Part shown: piece after piece, positions 8,220-17,342 of the stretch | How the letters are laid out: the number at the start of each line of letters is the position of its first letter | Numbering within the stretch: position 1 is the stretch's first letter | DNA from: Streptomyces sp. B1I3 | GTDB taxonomy: Bacteria; Actinomycetota; Actinomycetes; Streptomycetales; Streptomycetaceae | DNA: 64,000 nucleotides | NCBI RefSeq assembly: GCF_030816615.1 | Contig: NZ_JAUSYD010000001.1 | Coordinates: 248,001 to 312,000, forward strand | Direction of reading: 5' to 3' | Program-made: the position numbers and the translations under genes | The notes under the pieces: model-generated | The model's input: the letters and a program-made list of their open reading frames with translations, nothing else | Database searches by the model: none | Told to the model about the DNA's origin: nothing

Positions 8220-9085
8220 CAGCTGCACTGCCAGGTGAACATCGCCCGCTCGAAGCGCCGCTCGGCCAGATCCTCCGGGCGGATCAGCCAGTACAGGGCT
8301 CCGGCGTCGCCCCACATCATGTCCGCGGCGTCCTCGCTGTCGAACTGGGCCAGCAGCACCCAATTGCCCGCCTCCTCGGACAGCCGTGGGTCGGCCCAGG
8401 ACACCTCGCTGTCCAGTACCGCCTCCGCGATCTCGATCTCCACCGGGTTCTGCACCGACTGAGCATGGCCGCCGATCTGATGCCCGACCTCGTCGTCGAA
8501 CTCCCACAGCGCGTTCAGGAACTCCTGCGAGCAGACCGGATGGTCGTACCGGTTGCCAAGAGAAGCTCCCGGAGCGAAGGCGGCCCGGACGGAGGGATGC
8601 CAGGGCTCGGTCGCCGTCATCTCCACCCGAGCGGCCAGCGGCACCACCAGATACCGCTTCAGCCCGGCAGGCGCCACACGCTCCGCCACCTCCTCCTCGG
8701 CCCTCACGTAGAGCACACGGGCACCCGCCCAGCTCTCCGGGTCGTCGGCCAGAACGAGGGCCTCGCCGTCGTCCAACTGCCCGTCGAAGTAGAAGAACAG
8801 CAGCGTTCCCGCCTCTGGCAGATCGATGTCCAGCGCGGCCGTCGGCAGACGCGCGCAGTCGATCGAGGCGACGAAGGAGAGCGGACCATGCCCCTCCCAC
8901 ACCGGCCACTCCGCGCTGGCAGGCAAGGCGGGAAGACCACCGAGGCGCCCCACAGCGTCGTCAGTGCCAGTTGCGACCTCAAGACGCATACCAGGGCGAA
9001 GCAGACCGAGCCACTTCGCAGCATCGTCGGGCGACAGGTGCTGCGAGGCGAGGGATCGAAGGGCTTCTCGGGAACCATGTGTCAT
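8219..9085 (-). CDS. DUF1963-family protein
   Basis: 288 residues beginning at the ATG at 9085 (MTHGSREAL). The DUF1963 pattern is clear: RLGGLPALPASAEWPVWEG (about residues 46-64), then SFVASIDCARLP, LLFFYFDGQLDDG and a C-terminal block YDHPVCSQEFLNALWEFDDEVGHQIGG with WVLLAQFDSEDAADMMWGDAG. Members are cytoplasmic proteins of unknown biochemical role and are widespread in Streptomyces accessory DNA; some relatives sit beside contact-toxin immunity genes (family knowledge, not proof here). It is the first gene of a coupled minus-strand operon with the 411-aa and 101-aa proteins. Confidence 0.85.
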   Translation of the reverse strand: MTHGSREALRSLASQHLSPDDAAKWLGLLRPGMRLEVATGTDDAVGRLGGLPALPASAEWPVWEGHGPLSFVASIDCARLPTAALDIDLPEAGTLLFFYFDGQLDDGEALVLADDPESWAGARVLYVRAEEEVAERVAPAGLKRYLVVPLAARVEMTATEPWHPSVRAAFAPGASLGNRYDHPVCSQEFLNALWEFDDEVGHQIGGHAQSVQNPVEIEIAEAVLDSEVSWADPRLSEEAGNWVLLAQFDSEDAADMMWGDAGALYWLIRPEDLAERRFERAMFTWQCS

Positions 9086-9183
9086 GCGCCCGATCATCCA
9101 CGATGCCGCTGACAGAGATTTCGGCGGCCTTCCCGCTGCACACGCGGCCGCTCGGTCCGTGGCCGTGGACCTCCAAGCAGCGG

Positions 9184-9559
9184 TGACGCACCCTTCTTCC
9201 CAATGCCACCAGCCCTCCGCCGGCCCCGTACGCAGGACACGCGTACTGCATCGCCCTGGCCCCCTTCGGGCCCCCATCCGACGCCGACCTCTTGACCACC
9301 TACCTCGACCGCTACCTGGCCCGCCCCGACCTGGGCTATGACCAGGCATCCCGCCCTTGGCGCCCTGTTCCACCTCGACACCGCCCAAGGCACCGACCAT
9401 GCAGCCTGCTTCCTCACGCCGGACGGCCCCTGGCAGCGGTGGGCACGCGAGCGGCCCTCAGGGCGTGAGCTGGAGCCCGCAGAATGCCGGGAGACCATGG
9501 CCCAGTACTGCTCCTTCGTCCAGAAGAGCGCCCGACACCGTGCAGTGCACAGGTGGTGA
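9184..9559 (+). pseudogene. broken DUF6000-family gene
   Basis: One frame reads PYAGHAYCIALAPFGPPSDAD, then LLTTYLDRYLARPDLGYDQ, and stops making sense near 9345. The next frame continues ALGALFHLDTAQGTDHAACFLTPDGPWQRWA. Joined, they match the C-terminal half of DUF6000 proteins (YCxALAxxG, YLDRYLxRPDLxYDQ, ALGALxxLDxxLGTDHAxxFL). The N-terminal half is missing and one frameshift near 9340-9350 is required. It is divergent from the DUF1963 operon. Confidence 0.7.
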
Positions 9560-9905
9560 AGTTTTCCCTTCCTATGGGGCGTCCCTGATGCTTCCCGTCG
9601 CTGCGTGACTGCGCATGCACCGCCGCGACGTCGCCCGATCAGTGGCCACGCGGTAAGCGCTCAATGTGCCGATACTCTGTCCGGCGCTCCACCAAATCAC
9701 CTACAACACGAAGCCGGACAACAGAATATGGGCGCGGACGCGAAATTTTGCGGCACTTTGAAACCAATTTCGATCACCGAGGCACGGGCTTAGTCAGATC
9801 GGATGACGCGTTTGCTAATCGTCTCTACGGTGAATCCGGCGGCGCTCATCCATAAATCCTGTGGTGCGCCGCAGCCTGATCTTCTGAGACGAAGGTGGGA
9901 ATTCT
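9560..9905. other. AT-richer leader region before the 850-aa secreted protein
   Basis: The last ~250 bases are distinctly lower in G+C than the rest of the window, as expected for a promoter and leader of the gene starting at 9906. No clear -35/-10 pair could be fixed. AGGTGGG lies just before the GTG start. Confidence 0.4.
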
Positions 9906-12458
9906 GTGGCCCGATCGCACCATTGTGGAAGAATATTACGGCCGTCCGTGCGCCGGGCAGCCGTAGCTCTGAGTGCGGCCCTGCTGGCGGCGGCCGTCGG
10001 TTCCGTCCAGCCTGTGCTCGCACACGCGTCCACCCTGGTGGCAGCCACCGCGGACGTGCCGGGGGACTCCACTCTGACCAAGACCGTCCAGAACGTGACG
10101 CACTCCGGCCAGGTCACGGCCGAGCACGGCGACACCGTCAACTGGGCGATCGGGTACCACGACGCAGGATCCGGCGACCCGGCGACCACCACGATCACCG
10201 ACCCGATCACGGGTGCCGGAACGTCCCAGACCTACGTACCCGATTCGCTGCGGGTGCCGCCCGGCTGGACGCCCTCGTGGTCCACCGACGGCACCACCTT
10301 CACCCCCACCGACCAGGGGGCGGCCACCCGTGCCGTCCGGGCGACCAGACCCGACGCCGCTCCCCCGAACACCTCCACGCGGAGCGAACTGCTGCCGCCG
10401 GTGCAGGCCGGTAGCCGCTCGACCGGCGGTGACGGCTTCACCCCCATCCTGTACCGCACCGCGTCCGGCGACGTCGAAGCATGGAACATCTACCACCACT
10501 CCGGCCCGGCCGCCCGCATGGTCGTCTGCAACAACCTGTCCACCGGCCAGCCGTGCGTCGGCGGCCCTTGGCCGCGTCCGCTCAACACCACGTCCGCCCC
10601 ACTGGGCAGCGGCGACACGGGCAACGTCTTCACCACTCTGTCACCGCAGTACGTGCTGGACCCCGGACGGCCGGGCGTCGTCTACTACCCGGCCGTCGCC
10701 GCCGGTTCGGTCGGCGCGGGCTGTCTGGACATGGGCACGCGCGCCAACTGCGGTTTCGTGCCGCTGCTTGCTTCGAACGGAGCGTCCTCCGGCGCCAACG
10801 GCCTGGCGGGACTCGTCGCGAGTGGCGGCAACGTGTACGGCGTGGCCAGCACCGGCCAGGTCCTGTGCATGAGTCTCACCACCCGCACCCCCTGTACCGG
10901 GCAACCGTTCGCGGCCGTCGTGCCGCCCAACCACGATGTGCCGGGTGCCACGAACTCCCTCTACATGGGTGCCATGGTGGTGGCGGACGGCAAGGTCTTC
11001 GCCTCCTCATCGCCGCAGACCTCGGGCTCGACAATCACCGGGCCACCCGCCCTCGGCTGCTTCGACCCCGAGACCGGTGCGACATGCGCCGGCTGGACGA
11101 CGCCGCACCCGGCCGGCCCGGGCGCGGGTTCCTACTCGTACAACGCCTTCACCTCCTACGACACCACCGGGGATGTTGACGGCGTGTGCGCCGCGGCCTC
11201 CAGCGGCGCGGCTCCGGCAATCACCTGCTACACCCTCGACGGCGCCCCTGCGACATCCTCCGCGACCGGTTTGGCCGGTCTTCCCGGCGGCACGCTGGTC
11301 TTCAACCCCGAAGTGGTCACGGCCGCAGGAGAGACCCGCAGCTATTTCCCCGTCTGGGGCGGCCCGCTGCCCGGCAACACCGTCTGCTACAGCTGGACAC
11401 ACGCCCAGCCGTGCGCCGGATTCCCAGCCGTGGCCGGTCACCCCGGCGTCAACGGCGGCGCGACCCGCGACTACGGCTATGCCTATGACAGCACCACCCG
11501 TTGCCTCATCGGCCTCGGTGACGCCGGGATCCTGTTTTCGATCGACCCCGCCACCGGCGCCTCGCCGTGCGTGCACACCGGCGCCTCGGTCGAGCTGAAG
11601 CCGGCGGCCTTCTACTGCGACGGCGCGCCTGGCCACGTCCAGGGTTACACGCAGGCCCGGCTGGAGGACTTCGACCTCTCCCACGCCGATCTGGACGCCT
11701 CGACCGTGTCGGTGACCGACCCCGACGGCAGCGTCATCGCCTCACCGGCGCTGACTTCGACCGGCATCGTCGACCTCTCCGGGATCTCCGCAGTTGATCA
11801 CCCGGCCATCACCGTCACCGTCCAGCTCGTCCTCACCGACACCACCGACTTCACCGCCACCAACCACCCCGCGCTGACCGTCTCCTTCGAGGGCGACGAC
11901 CCGCAGATGTGCCTGCGCACCGTCGTCTCGTCCGACTGTGCGACCACGTCGGTCAGTGACACCGCGACCGGCTCGGACAGCACCGGCGCACTGACCTCCG
12001 ACACCGTCTCCCTCGATGTCGCCCCCGGAGAGCAGTGCCGTCCCGAGGTCAAGGTCGACAAGGAGATCTGCACCGTCTCCTCGCCGCACGCCTGCGGTCC
12101 CGGAGGCGCAGGCCCCTGGGCCAAGAAGAGCCCGGTCGGTCTTCTGCAATTGCTCGGCACGGCCCGCTGGCGCATCACCGTCACGAACACCGGCCCGGTG
12201 GACGCCGTCGACGTCAGTGTCAACGACCCCACCACACCTTCCTGCCGGACCGCCGCCGGCACCTTCACCCTGGCGGCGGGGGCGAGCCGTCAGATCTACT
12301 GCTCCTCGTTCCTCCTCGCCCTCCCCATGAAGAACACCGCGAGCGCCACCTTCAGCGTCGGCCATGCCCCGCACGGCACACCGCCGACCACCAGCGCGCC
12401 GTCGTCGGCCGTCGCCTGCTCGCTGCTGTGCATCCTGGCGAAGGAGGACCACGCCTGA
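9906..12458 (+). CDS. large secreted protein with DUF11-like ends and Cys-paired central region
   Basis: 850 residues. The N-terminus has a twin-Arg-containing Sec-like signal (RRAAVALSAALLAAAVGSVQPVLAHAS), with likely cleavage near residue 40. Residues ~50-115 look like a DUF11/CNA-type beta domain (STLTKTVQNVTHSGQ, ITDPITGAG). Residues ~150-560 are a long repeat-like region in which short Cys pairs recur (VVCNNLSTGQPCVG, VLCMSLTTRTPCTG, TVCYSWTHAQPCAG, ITCYTLDG), suggesting a disulfide-stabilised beta-propeller. Residues ~690-835 are a second DUF11-like unit (ARWRITVTNTGPVDAVDVSV). No catalytic motif or sortase signal was seen. It is a single-gene unit starting at GTG with a terminator at 12511. 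Function unknown; surface adhesin or matrix protein is inference. Confidence 0.85.
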   Translation: MARSHHCGRILRPSVRRAAVALSAALLAAAVGSVQPVLAHASTLVAATADVPGDSTLTKTVQNVTHSGQVTAEHGDTVNWAIGYHDAGSGDPATTTITDPITGAGTSQTYVPDSLRVPPGWTPSWSTDGTTFTPTDQGAATRAVRATRPDAAPPNTSTRSELLPPVQAGSRSTGGDGFTPILYRTASGDVEAWNIYHHSGPAARMVVCNNLSTGQPCVGGPWPRPLNTTSAPLGSGDTGNVFTTLSPQYVLDPGRPGVVYYPAVAAGSVGAGCLDMGTRANCGFVPLLASNGASSGANGLAGLVASGGNVYGVASTGQVLCMSLTTRTPCTGQPFAAVVPPNHDVPGATNSLYMGAMVVADGKVFASSSPQTSGSTITGPPALGCFDPETGATCAGWTTPHPAGPGAGSYSYNAFTSYDTTGDVDGVCAAASSGAAPAITCYTLDGAPATSSATGLAGLPGGTLVFNPEVVTAAGETRSYFPVWGGPLPGNTVCYSWTHAQPCAGFPAVAGHPGVNGGATRDYGYAYDSTTRCLIGLGDAGILFSIDPATGASPCVHTGASVELKPAAFYCDGAPGHVQGYTQARLEDFDLSHADLDASTVSVTDPDGSVIASPALTSTGIVDLSGISAVDHPAITVTVQLVLTDTTDFTATNHPALTVSFEGDDPQMCLRTVVSSDCATTSVSDTATGSDSTGALTSDTVSLDVAPGEQCRPEVKVDKEICTVSSPHACGPGGAGPWAKKSPVGLLQLLGTARWRITVTNTGPVDAVDVSVNDPTTPSCRTAAGTFTLAAGASRQIYCSSFLLALPMKNTASATFSVGHAPHGTPPTTSAPSSAVACSLLCILAKEDHA

Positions 12459-12510
12459 GCGGTAGCCCGCACACCGGGCGAGATTCAGATCCTCGCTGAC
12501 GCGACATCTT

Positions 12511-12537
12511 GAAGGGGCCTTGTGGAAAGGCCCCTTC
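12511..12537 (+). terminator. stem-loop terminator of the secreted protein gene
   Basis: GAAGGGGCCTT and AAGGCCCCTTC form an 11-bp stem around a short loop about 50 bases after the stop. An 11-bp unit CCTTCAGGAAT is then repeated in tandem at 12533-12556, at the edge of the transposase relic. Confidence 0.75.
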
Positions 12538-12549
12538 AGGAATCCTTCA

Positions 12550-12917
12550 GGAATCCAAGGGCGCCCCGACGGCGCCCCGATTTACGTGATCACGGACAAC
12601 CTCTCCACCCACAAGGGCGCCCAAGATCCGCCAGTGGGCCCGAAAGGAACCGGGTCGAGCTGTGCTATACCCCGACCAAAGTGTCCTGGGCGAACCCGAT
12701 CGAGGCACATGTCGGACCGCTGCGGCAGTTCACCCAGGCCCACTCGAACTACTCCGACCACACCGTCCAGACCCGCGCGCCGCACCGCTACCTGCGGTGG
12801 CGCGACGCCAACACCTGCCGCCCCGGGGTCCTGGCCGCCCAACGCCGCGAACGATCGCGCATCCGCAGCGAGAAAGGACTCCGCCGGGGAGGCCGCCCGC
12901 TCGCCCATGCCGCCTGA
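12550..12917 (+). mobile_element. truncated IS630-type transposase remnant
   Basis: The segment IYVITDNLSTHKGAQ carries the second Asp of the DDE triad of IS630/Tc1-type transposases. After a frameshift near 12625-12640 the neighbouring frame continues VELCYTPTKVSWANPIEAH with the catalytic Glu, followed by a conserved tail (QTRAPHRYLRWRDAN, VLAAQRRERSRIRSEKG). The N-terminal HTH and first catalytic Asp are absent, and no terminal inverted repeats were identified. It is an inactive 3' fragment. Confidence 0.75.
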
Positions 12918-12943
12918 CTTGTCGAGGACATCCAGGAGCCCTG

Positions 12944-13504
12944 ATGGCAGTAGAGATCGTCTACGAGACACACGCCACCACCACGGACAACGAAGCCGGC
13001 ATCGCCACCGGCTGGCTCCCGGGCCGACTCTCGGACCTGGGCTGCCGCCAGGCCCGGGAATTGGGCGAACGTCGACCCGGCGACGGCTTCGCGGCCGTGT
13101 TCGCCTCCGACCTGCACCGCGCTGTCCAGACAGCCCGGACCGCGTTCCCCGACGGCCGTCCCCCGATCCACCAGGACATCCGCCTGCGTGAGTGCAACTA
13201 CGGAGACCTCAACGGACACCCGGTCTCCCTCATCGCCGCCCAACGAGCCCAGCACATCGACGAACCATTTCCGGGAGGCCAGAGCTACCGCCAGGTCGTC
13301 ACGGCCACCCGTGCCTTCCTTCACGACCTCGCCACCGGATGGGACGGCAGCAGAGTCCTGGTGATCGCCCATTCGGCCAACCGATGGGCACTCGACCATC
13401 TGCTCACCGGAACACCGCTGGAAGAACTGCTCCAAGCGCCGCCTACCTGGCGCCCGGGCCGGCACTACACGCTATCCACCGACTGGCCCGCCTCAATCCG
13501 GTGA
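12944..13504 (+). CDS. histidine-phosphatase-superfamily protein with atypical active-site motif
   Basis: 186 residues of phosphoglycerate-mutase-like fold. The usual N-terminal RHG motif is YETHATTTDN here (about residues 5-14), keeping the His but replacing Arg with Thr and Gly with Ala. Other features fit: GWLPGRLSDLGCRQARELGER, VFASDLHRAVQTA, RLRECNYGDLNG and the second catalytic His in VIAHSANRWALDHLL. This YETH-type variant occurs in an actinobacterial branch, so the protein may still be a phosphatase, but the phosphate-binding Arg is gone. It sits alone just after the transposase relic. Confidence 0.82.
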   Translation: MAVEIVYETHATTTDNEAGIATGWLPGRLSDLGCRQARELGERRPGDGFAAVFASDLHRAVQTARTAFPDGRPPIHQDIRLRECNYGDLNGHPVSLIAAQRAQHIDEPFPGGQSYRQVVTATRAFLHDLATGWDGSRVLVIAHSANRWALDHLLTGTPLEELLQAPPTWRPGRHYTLSTDWPASIR

Positions 13505-13738
13505 ACCTATGCGGTCAGAGCAACTATGGCCTGGTGCGAAAGCCACGGACGGGCGCCAACACAGCGGTGGGCAGCTGCCGTACCGAGTTCCGACTGCGGC
13601 CGCATCATGTGTTCAGGTCCTCGCCCCATGCGTCCGGCACCGCACCATGCCTGGACTGCCGGGGCACGTCCTCGACATGCGCCAAGAGCCGGCGCTGGGT
13701 GGATCAGGTGACGCGCGGATGGGGGTAGGAGAAGACCC

Positions 13739-14470
13739 ATGACTTACGACGAGACGCAGTCTCCTACCGCTCTGCTGCCTCTGCTGGGTACATCTGTGGA
13801 GCGGTTGCTCGCCTCCGCGATCACCCTGTCCGATGACGACGTGCGAGCCCCTTCGCGACTACCCGGCTGGAGCCGTGCACACGTACTTACCCACGTCGCA
13901 CGTAGCGCGGACTCGCGAACACGGCTGCTCACTGCGGCCCGCACGGGCACGGACCTGCCGCAATACAGCGACGAGGCCCAGCGACAACGGGAGATCGAGG
14001 AAGGTGCTGGACGTCCGGCCGCCGTGCTGGCCGACGATCTGGAGAATGCGCTGCACCGATTTCTTCGGGCCGCCCATGACCAGCCGGAGGACACCTGGGA
14101 TGTACCGGTGCGCTGGCTTGGCGGAGGTCTGCGACCGGTGCGCGGCGCCATCGGCAGCATGCTGCGTGAGGTGGAGGTGCACCACACCGATCTGGGGACG
14201 GGCCACAGGCCGACGGACTGGCCCCCTTACTTCGTGATGCGGGAACTTGCCACCACGGCAGAGGCACTCAGCGACCGTCCCGACGCCCCTGCCGTGGTGC
14301 TGCTCGCCGACGAAGACAAGGCGCTGCGCCAGGTCGGTGACGGCAAGGGACCACAGGTGTCGGGGCCGGCGGCAGAACTCCTGGGCTGGCTGACCGGCCG
14401 CACGGACGGGACCGTACTGACGGTCGATCCGCCCGTACCGCTGCCGGCCGTGCCCGCCTGGCGAAGCTGA
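13739..14470 (+). CDS. maleylpyruvate isomerase family mycothiol-dependent enzyme
   Basis: 243 residues with the DinB-like four-helix fold typical of mycothiol-dependent enzymes (TIGR03083 type). Seen are SRLPGWSRAHVLTHVARSADS (about residues 40-60, first metal His), LGGGLRPVRGAIGSMLREVEVHHTDL (about 125-150, Glu and His ligands) and a C-terminal beta domain (GPAAELLGWLTGRTDGTVL). Members transfer or use mycothiol in isomerisation or detoxification. It is short of nothing, has AGGAG 8 bases before the ATG, and stands alone. Exact substrate unknown. Confidence 0.85.
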   Translation: MTYDETQSPTALLPLLGTSVERLLASAITLSDDDVRAPSRLPGWSRAHVLTHVARSADSRTRLLTAARTGTDLPQYSDEAQRQREIEEGAGRPAAVLADDLENALHRFLRAAHDQPEDTWDVPVRWLGGGLRPVRGAIGSMLREVEVHHTDLGTGHRPTDWPPYFVMRELATTAEALSDRPDAPAVVLLADEDKALRQVGDGKGPQVSGPAAELLGWLTGRTDGTVLTVDPPVPLPAVPAWRS

Positions 14471-14881
14471 CCAGAACAGCACGTCCGCCAGGCGCAAGGC
14501 ACGGCGGCTGGTCTTCGTCGGCGCGGTCCCACATGCTTCGACGATCCCGTTGACAGCGGGACTGCTCGACGACCTGCGTGTCCGGCAGCTTCCGTACGGC
14601 AACGCGACGCCAACGAGGCGTCGGACAGTTGATACGACGCCGCAGGCCACACAACGCCATCCAGAACCAGGACAAGGTCCGGCGGCAACCGCTTGGACGC
14701 CGGCTCTTACGGGCTGGGTGTCACCGCTATTCGCACGCCCACGGAGCCGAAGCACGCTGAGTGGCGTAAAGGCAGGCTGGTGGGGCCGCCGGGCGTCATC
14801 GATGCGACCGTGTAGGGCCATCGGCCAGACAGATGGCCTTCCGACCGGCGTCAACTCGCCCGGGACCACACGCGGCAGGGC
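14471..14881. other. intergenic, no gene seen
   Basis: Between convergent genes. Short frames on both strands look like noise; no terminator or repeat was clearly identified. Confidence 0.4.
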
Positions 14882-15610
14882 CTAACCCTTGAGGCCGAGA
14901 CCGTGCGGTGCCGGGCCGAACAGCATGTCGCCCATCAGGCCGGTCGTGTCGATGACGACCTTGCCGTCGGCGTCCGGGTACGCGATGCGCTGAGCCCGGC
15001 GGTCGGGGGCGACGAAGTACACGTCGGGGCTGACGCCCCGGTTGTCCTCCGCAGTCTGGAACCAGTGCCCTGCCGCCAGCGCCATGGTCTCGACGGCCGT
15101 CAGGACCCCCGTGCCCCGCACCACATGCAGGATCAGCGTGTGCCACGAGGGCACGGCGACCATGACGCCGTATCCGGGCGGGGCTCCGTGCACCTGCCCG
15201 ACCAACCAGTCCAGTACAGCCACCCGGGAGGCGACAAAAGGGTCGTCACCCATGAGAGTCACCAACTCGGTGTCCTCACGGGTCGCGTCGCACAGCTCGC
15301 GCACCACGCGCAGGCTGTCGAGGTTCTCCACGTTGCGCATCGCCCGTACCCACACCGCCTCGGTACCGCCGAGTTCGCTCATGGACGACACGGGCACGAA
15401 GTCGAGCCGACCTCCGGCGAACAGGGCCGTCGCCATGACCAGACCAGGCAGGGCGACGGGCGCGCCCTCGGCGACACCGGGCGGGAGACGGTCGGGTGGC
15501 ATGACGAACGGCCTCAACGAGTCCAGTTCACCGCGACCGAAGCTCATCCCCCGCTGCTCGCCCAGCTCGGGCTCCTTGCGCTTCTTGGGCTTCTTGCTGA
15601 AAAGACCCAT
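14882..15610 (-). CDS. hypothetical cytoplasmic protein
   Basis: About 242 residues from the internal Met of MGLFSKKPKKRKEPELG; upstream in-frame codons (to 15628) are possible but less likely. The Lys-rich N-terminus is followed by an alpha/beta domain: DSLRPFVMPPDRLPPGV, PGLVMATALFAGGRLDFVPVSSM, VWVRAMRNVENLDSL, DPFVASRVAVLDWLVGQVHG, GVMVAVPSWHTLILHVV and PDVYFVAPDRRAQRIAYPD. No signal peptide, membrane span or catalytic motif was recognised. It is a stand-alone gene with strong coding bias, so I trust it is real, but I do not recognise the family. Confidence 0.75.
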   Translation of the reverse strand: MGLFSKKPKKRKEPELGEQRGMSFGRGELDSLRPFVMPPDRLPPGVAEGAPVALPGLVMATALFAGGRLDFVPVSSMSELGGTEAVWVRAMRNVENLDSLRVVRELCDATREDTELVTLMGDDPFVASRVAVLDWLVGQVHGAPPGYGVMVAVPSWHTLILHVVRGTGVLTAVETMALAAGHWFQTAEDNRGVSPDVYFVAPDRRAQRIAYPDADGKVVIDTTGLMGDMLFGPAPHGLGLKG

Positions 15611-15628
15611 GGGCCGCAGCATAGCCAA

Positions 15629-16134
15629 GAGAGTCGCGGCCGGTGCCGATATGACGAAGCCCGGCCGTCCGTCACAGGCAGAACACGCTCCTCGCGTGTG
15701 TCAACGCTCAACCGGCGAAGTCAAGCGCTCAGTACCTGCCGCCCTCTCACGAAAGCCAACAAACGGTAAGTCGCTTCGTGATGTCGTATGTGAGACTCTG
15801 ACCCGGATCGGTCCCCTGCACCCCACTCGGGTGCATCGGCTGCCCGTTGTTTCTGAGATATAGATTTTCGGACTGAAATATTCGCTCATCATCTACAGCG
15901 CGGACCGTGCGGGTGTTTATGGAGCCCTTCGGCGATATGCGAGGAGCGCCCGCGTTGGTCATGGTCGCCGACGTGACGTCAATTGTCCTCCTGGTCAAGG
16001 CGCTTCCTCCCTACGCCCTCCGTAATGCACGGCTCGGACGTCAGTTGAGTAATATGGGAGAGTTCTACGCCGGCAGCAACCGTTCTCCCTGCTCCCCCGA
16101 ACCGCTGTAGCGACCATTCGCCATAACCGCCGCA
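15629..16134. other. intergenic, AT-richer in part
   Basis: The segment 15840-15990 is lower in G+C, with a short minus-strand frame (15747-15998) of doubtful coding potential. No confident gene or RNA was seen. Confidence 0.35.
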
Positions 16135-16635
16135 TCACCTGACCTCGACCGGCGGAGTGTGCGTTATTTCATAGGGCACTGGTTGCGCTCGCATTTCCGC
16201 CGGCGTGGACGCAGGGCCCGCAGCGTGGACTGCACTCGCAGCATCAGCTCGGCCGTCCGCCACACCCGCCGCCGGGCGCCGGAAGGCCCCGGGCGGCACG
16301 CCTGTCAGCTCGGTGAAGCGGGTGGTGAACGTGCCCAGCGACGCGCAGCCGACCGCGAAACACACCTCGGGGACGCTGAGGTCACCCCGCAGCAGCAGCG
16401 CCGTCGCACGCTCTATGCGACGCGCCGTCAGGTATGTGTACGGCGACTCATCGTAGGCGGCCCGGAACTGCCGATTCAGGTGTGCGGCGGACATGTTCAC
16501 GTCGCGGGCGAGCGCCTCCACGTTCAGCGGCTGCGCGTATTGCCTGTCGATCCGGTCGCGCACGTGGCGCAGTCGCGCGAGGTCAGTCAGGCGCTGCGCC
16601 TGGACACGAGCATGCCTCCACTCGGGTTGGCACAT
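16135..16635 (-). CDS. AraC-family transcriptional regulator
   Basis: 166 residues from the ATG at 16635, preceded by GGGGAG. Two HTH motifs fill residues ~20-125: LNVEALARDVNMSAAHLNRQFR and LSVPEVCFAVGCASLGTFTTRF, ending GVPPGAFRR. The remaining ~45 residues are Ala/Pro-rich with a TPPVEVR end. There is no N-terminal sensor domain, so ligand sensing is absent or supplied elsewhere. The glyoxalase-like gene lies upstream on the same strand (start 17342, end 16932), about 300 bp away. Such AraC/VOC neighbours are common in actinomycetes, and the AraC protein probably controls the VOC gene (inference). Confidence 0.88.
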   Translation of the reverse strand: MCQPEWRHARVQAQRLTDLARLRHVRDRIDRQYAQPLNVEALARDVNMSAAHLNRQFRAAYDESPYTYLTARRIERATALLLRGDLSVPEVCFAVGCASLGTFTTRFTELTGVPPGAFRRPAAGVADGRADAASAVHAAGPASTPAEMRAQPVPYEITHTPPVEVR

Positions 16636-16931
16636 GAAACGCTCCCCTTGTCTCGTCTTCCATCGACGTCTACACGCGCCTGGGGTGCCTACCGGGGGCA
16701 GGTACCCCAGGCGCTCGGTGGTGCTGACCAGCCGCCGCAGTTGTCGAGCAGCCGGCCGGGCAACTGCTGGACAGCAGCGGGACGGAGTCGGGACCCTGAT
16801 TCGGTGCAACAGGTACCCGTGCGCGGTCCCGGTGAGGTCGGCAGGGCGGGCACCTCTGCGTTGGTGCCACGCCGCGTCCCTTCCAGGTCATCGCGATTCC
16901 GCCCTCACGGCCGTAGCGGTACCCGCAAGGC

Positions 16932-17342
16932 TCAGCGAAGCTCCTGGATGCGGATCAGGTTGCCCGCCGGGTCGCGGAAGGCGCAGTCGCGAATGCCGTA
17001 CGGCTGCTCGGTCGGCTCCTGCACGACCTCGGAATCACCGGCCTGCACCTTCTCGAACGTGGCGTCGAGGTCCGGGGTGGCCAGCAGGATCCAGCCGTAG
17101 GTGCCCTTGGCCATCATCTCGGTGATGGTGCGGCGCTCGTCTTCGGTGACTCCCGGGTCGGCAGCCGGCGGCGCGAGAAGGATCGACGTATCGGGCTGAC
17201 CGGCCGGACCAACGGTGATCCAGCGCATCCTGCCTTGTCCGACGTCGCTGCGGACCTCGAAGCCGAGAACGTCGCGGTAGAAGGCGAGCGACGCATCCGG
17301 GTCGTCGTGCGGGAGAGAACTCATGTGAATGGTGATGTCCAT
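16932..17342 (-). CDS. VOC (glyoxalase-like) family protein
   Basis: 136 residues forming one VOC module: ITIHMSSLPHDDPDASLAFY at the N-terminus, FYRDVLGFEVRSDVG, RMRWITVGPAGQPDTSILL, and a C-terminal strand YGIRDCAFRDPAGNLIRIQEL with the typical terminal Glu metal ligand. The first His (IHMSS) and this Glu suggest a metal site. Family members include glyoxalases, dioxygenases and antibiotic-binding proteins. It sits upstream of the AraC gene and may be its target. The specific role is unknown. Confidence 0.85.
   Translation of the reverse strand: MDITIHMSSLPHDDPDASLAFYRDVLGFEVRSDVGQGRMRWITVGPAGQPDTSILLAPPAADPGVTEDERRTITEMMAKGTYGWILLATPDLDATFEKVQAGDSEVVQEPTEQPYGIRDCAFRDPAGNLIRIQELR

Noticed and set aside
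8220..8909. N-terminal extension of the HEAT-like gene to 8909
   Set aside because: It would run antiphase through the DUF1963 gene; the TGATG overlap at 8219 gives a natural coupled start.
9560..9905. Possible riboswitch in the AT-rich leader of the secreted protein
   Set aside because: No recognisable aptamer motif; treated as an ordinary promoter region.
12533..12556. Tandem 11-bp repeat CCTTCAGGAAT next to the IS630 relic as a target-site duplication
   Set aside because: IS630 elements duplicate TA dinucleotides, and the repeat overlaps the terminator arm; slippage is a simpler explanation.
15747..15998. Minus-strand 83-codon frame in an AT-richer spacer
   Set aside because: Composition is mixed and no ribosome site, family or codon bias supports it; possible but not reportable as a gene.
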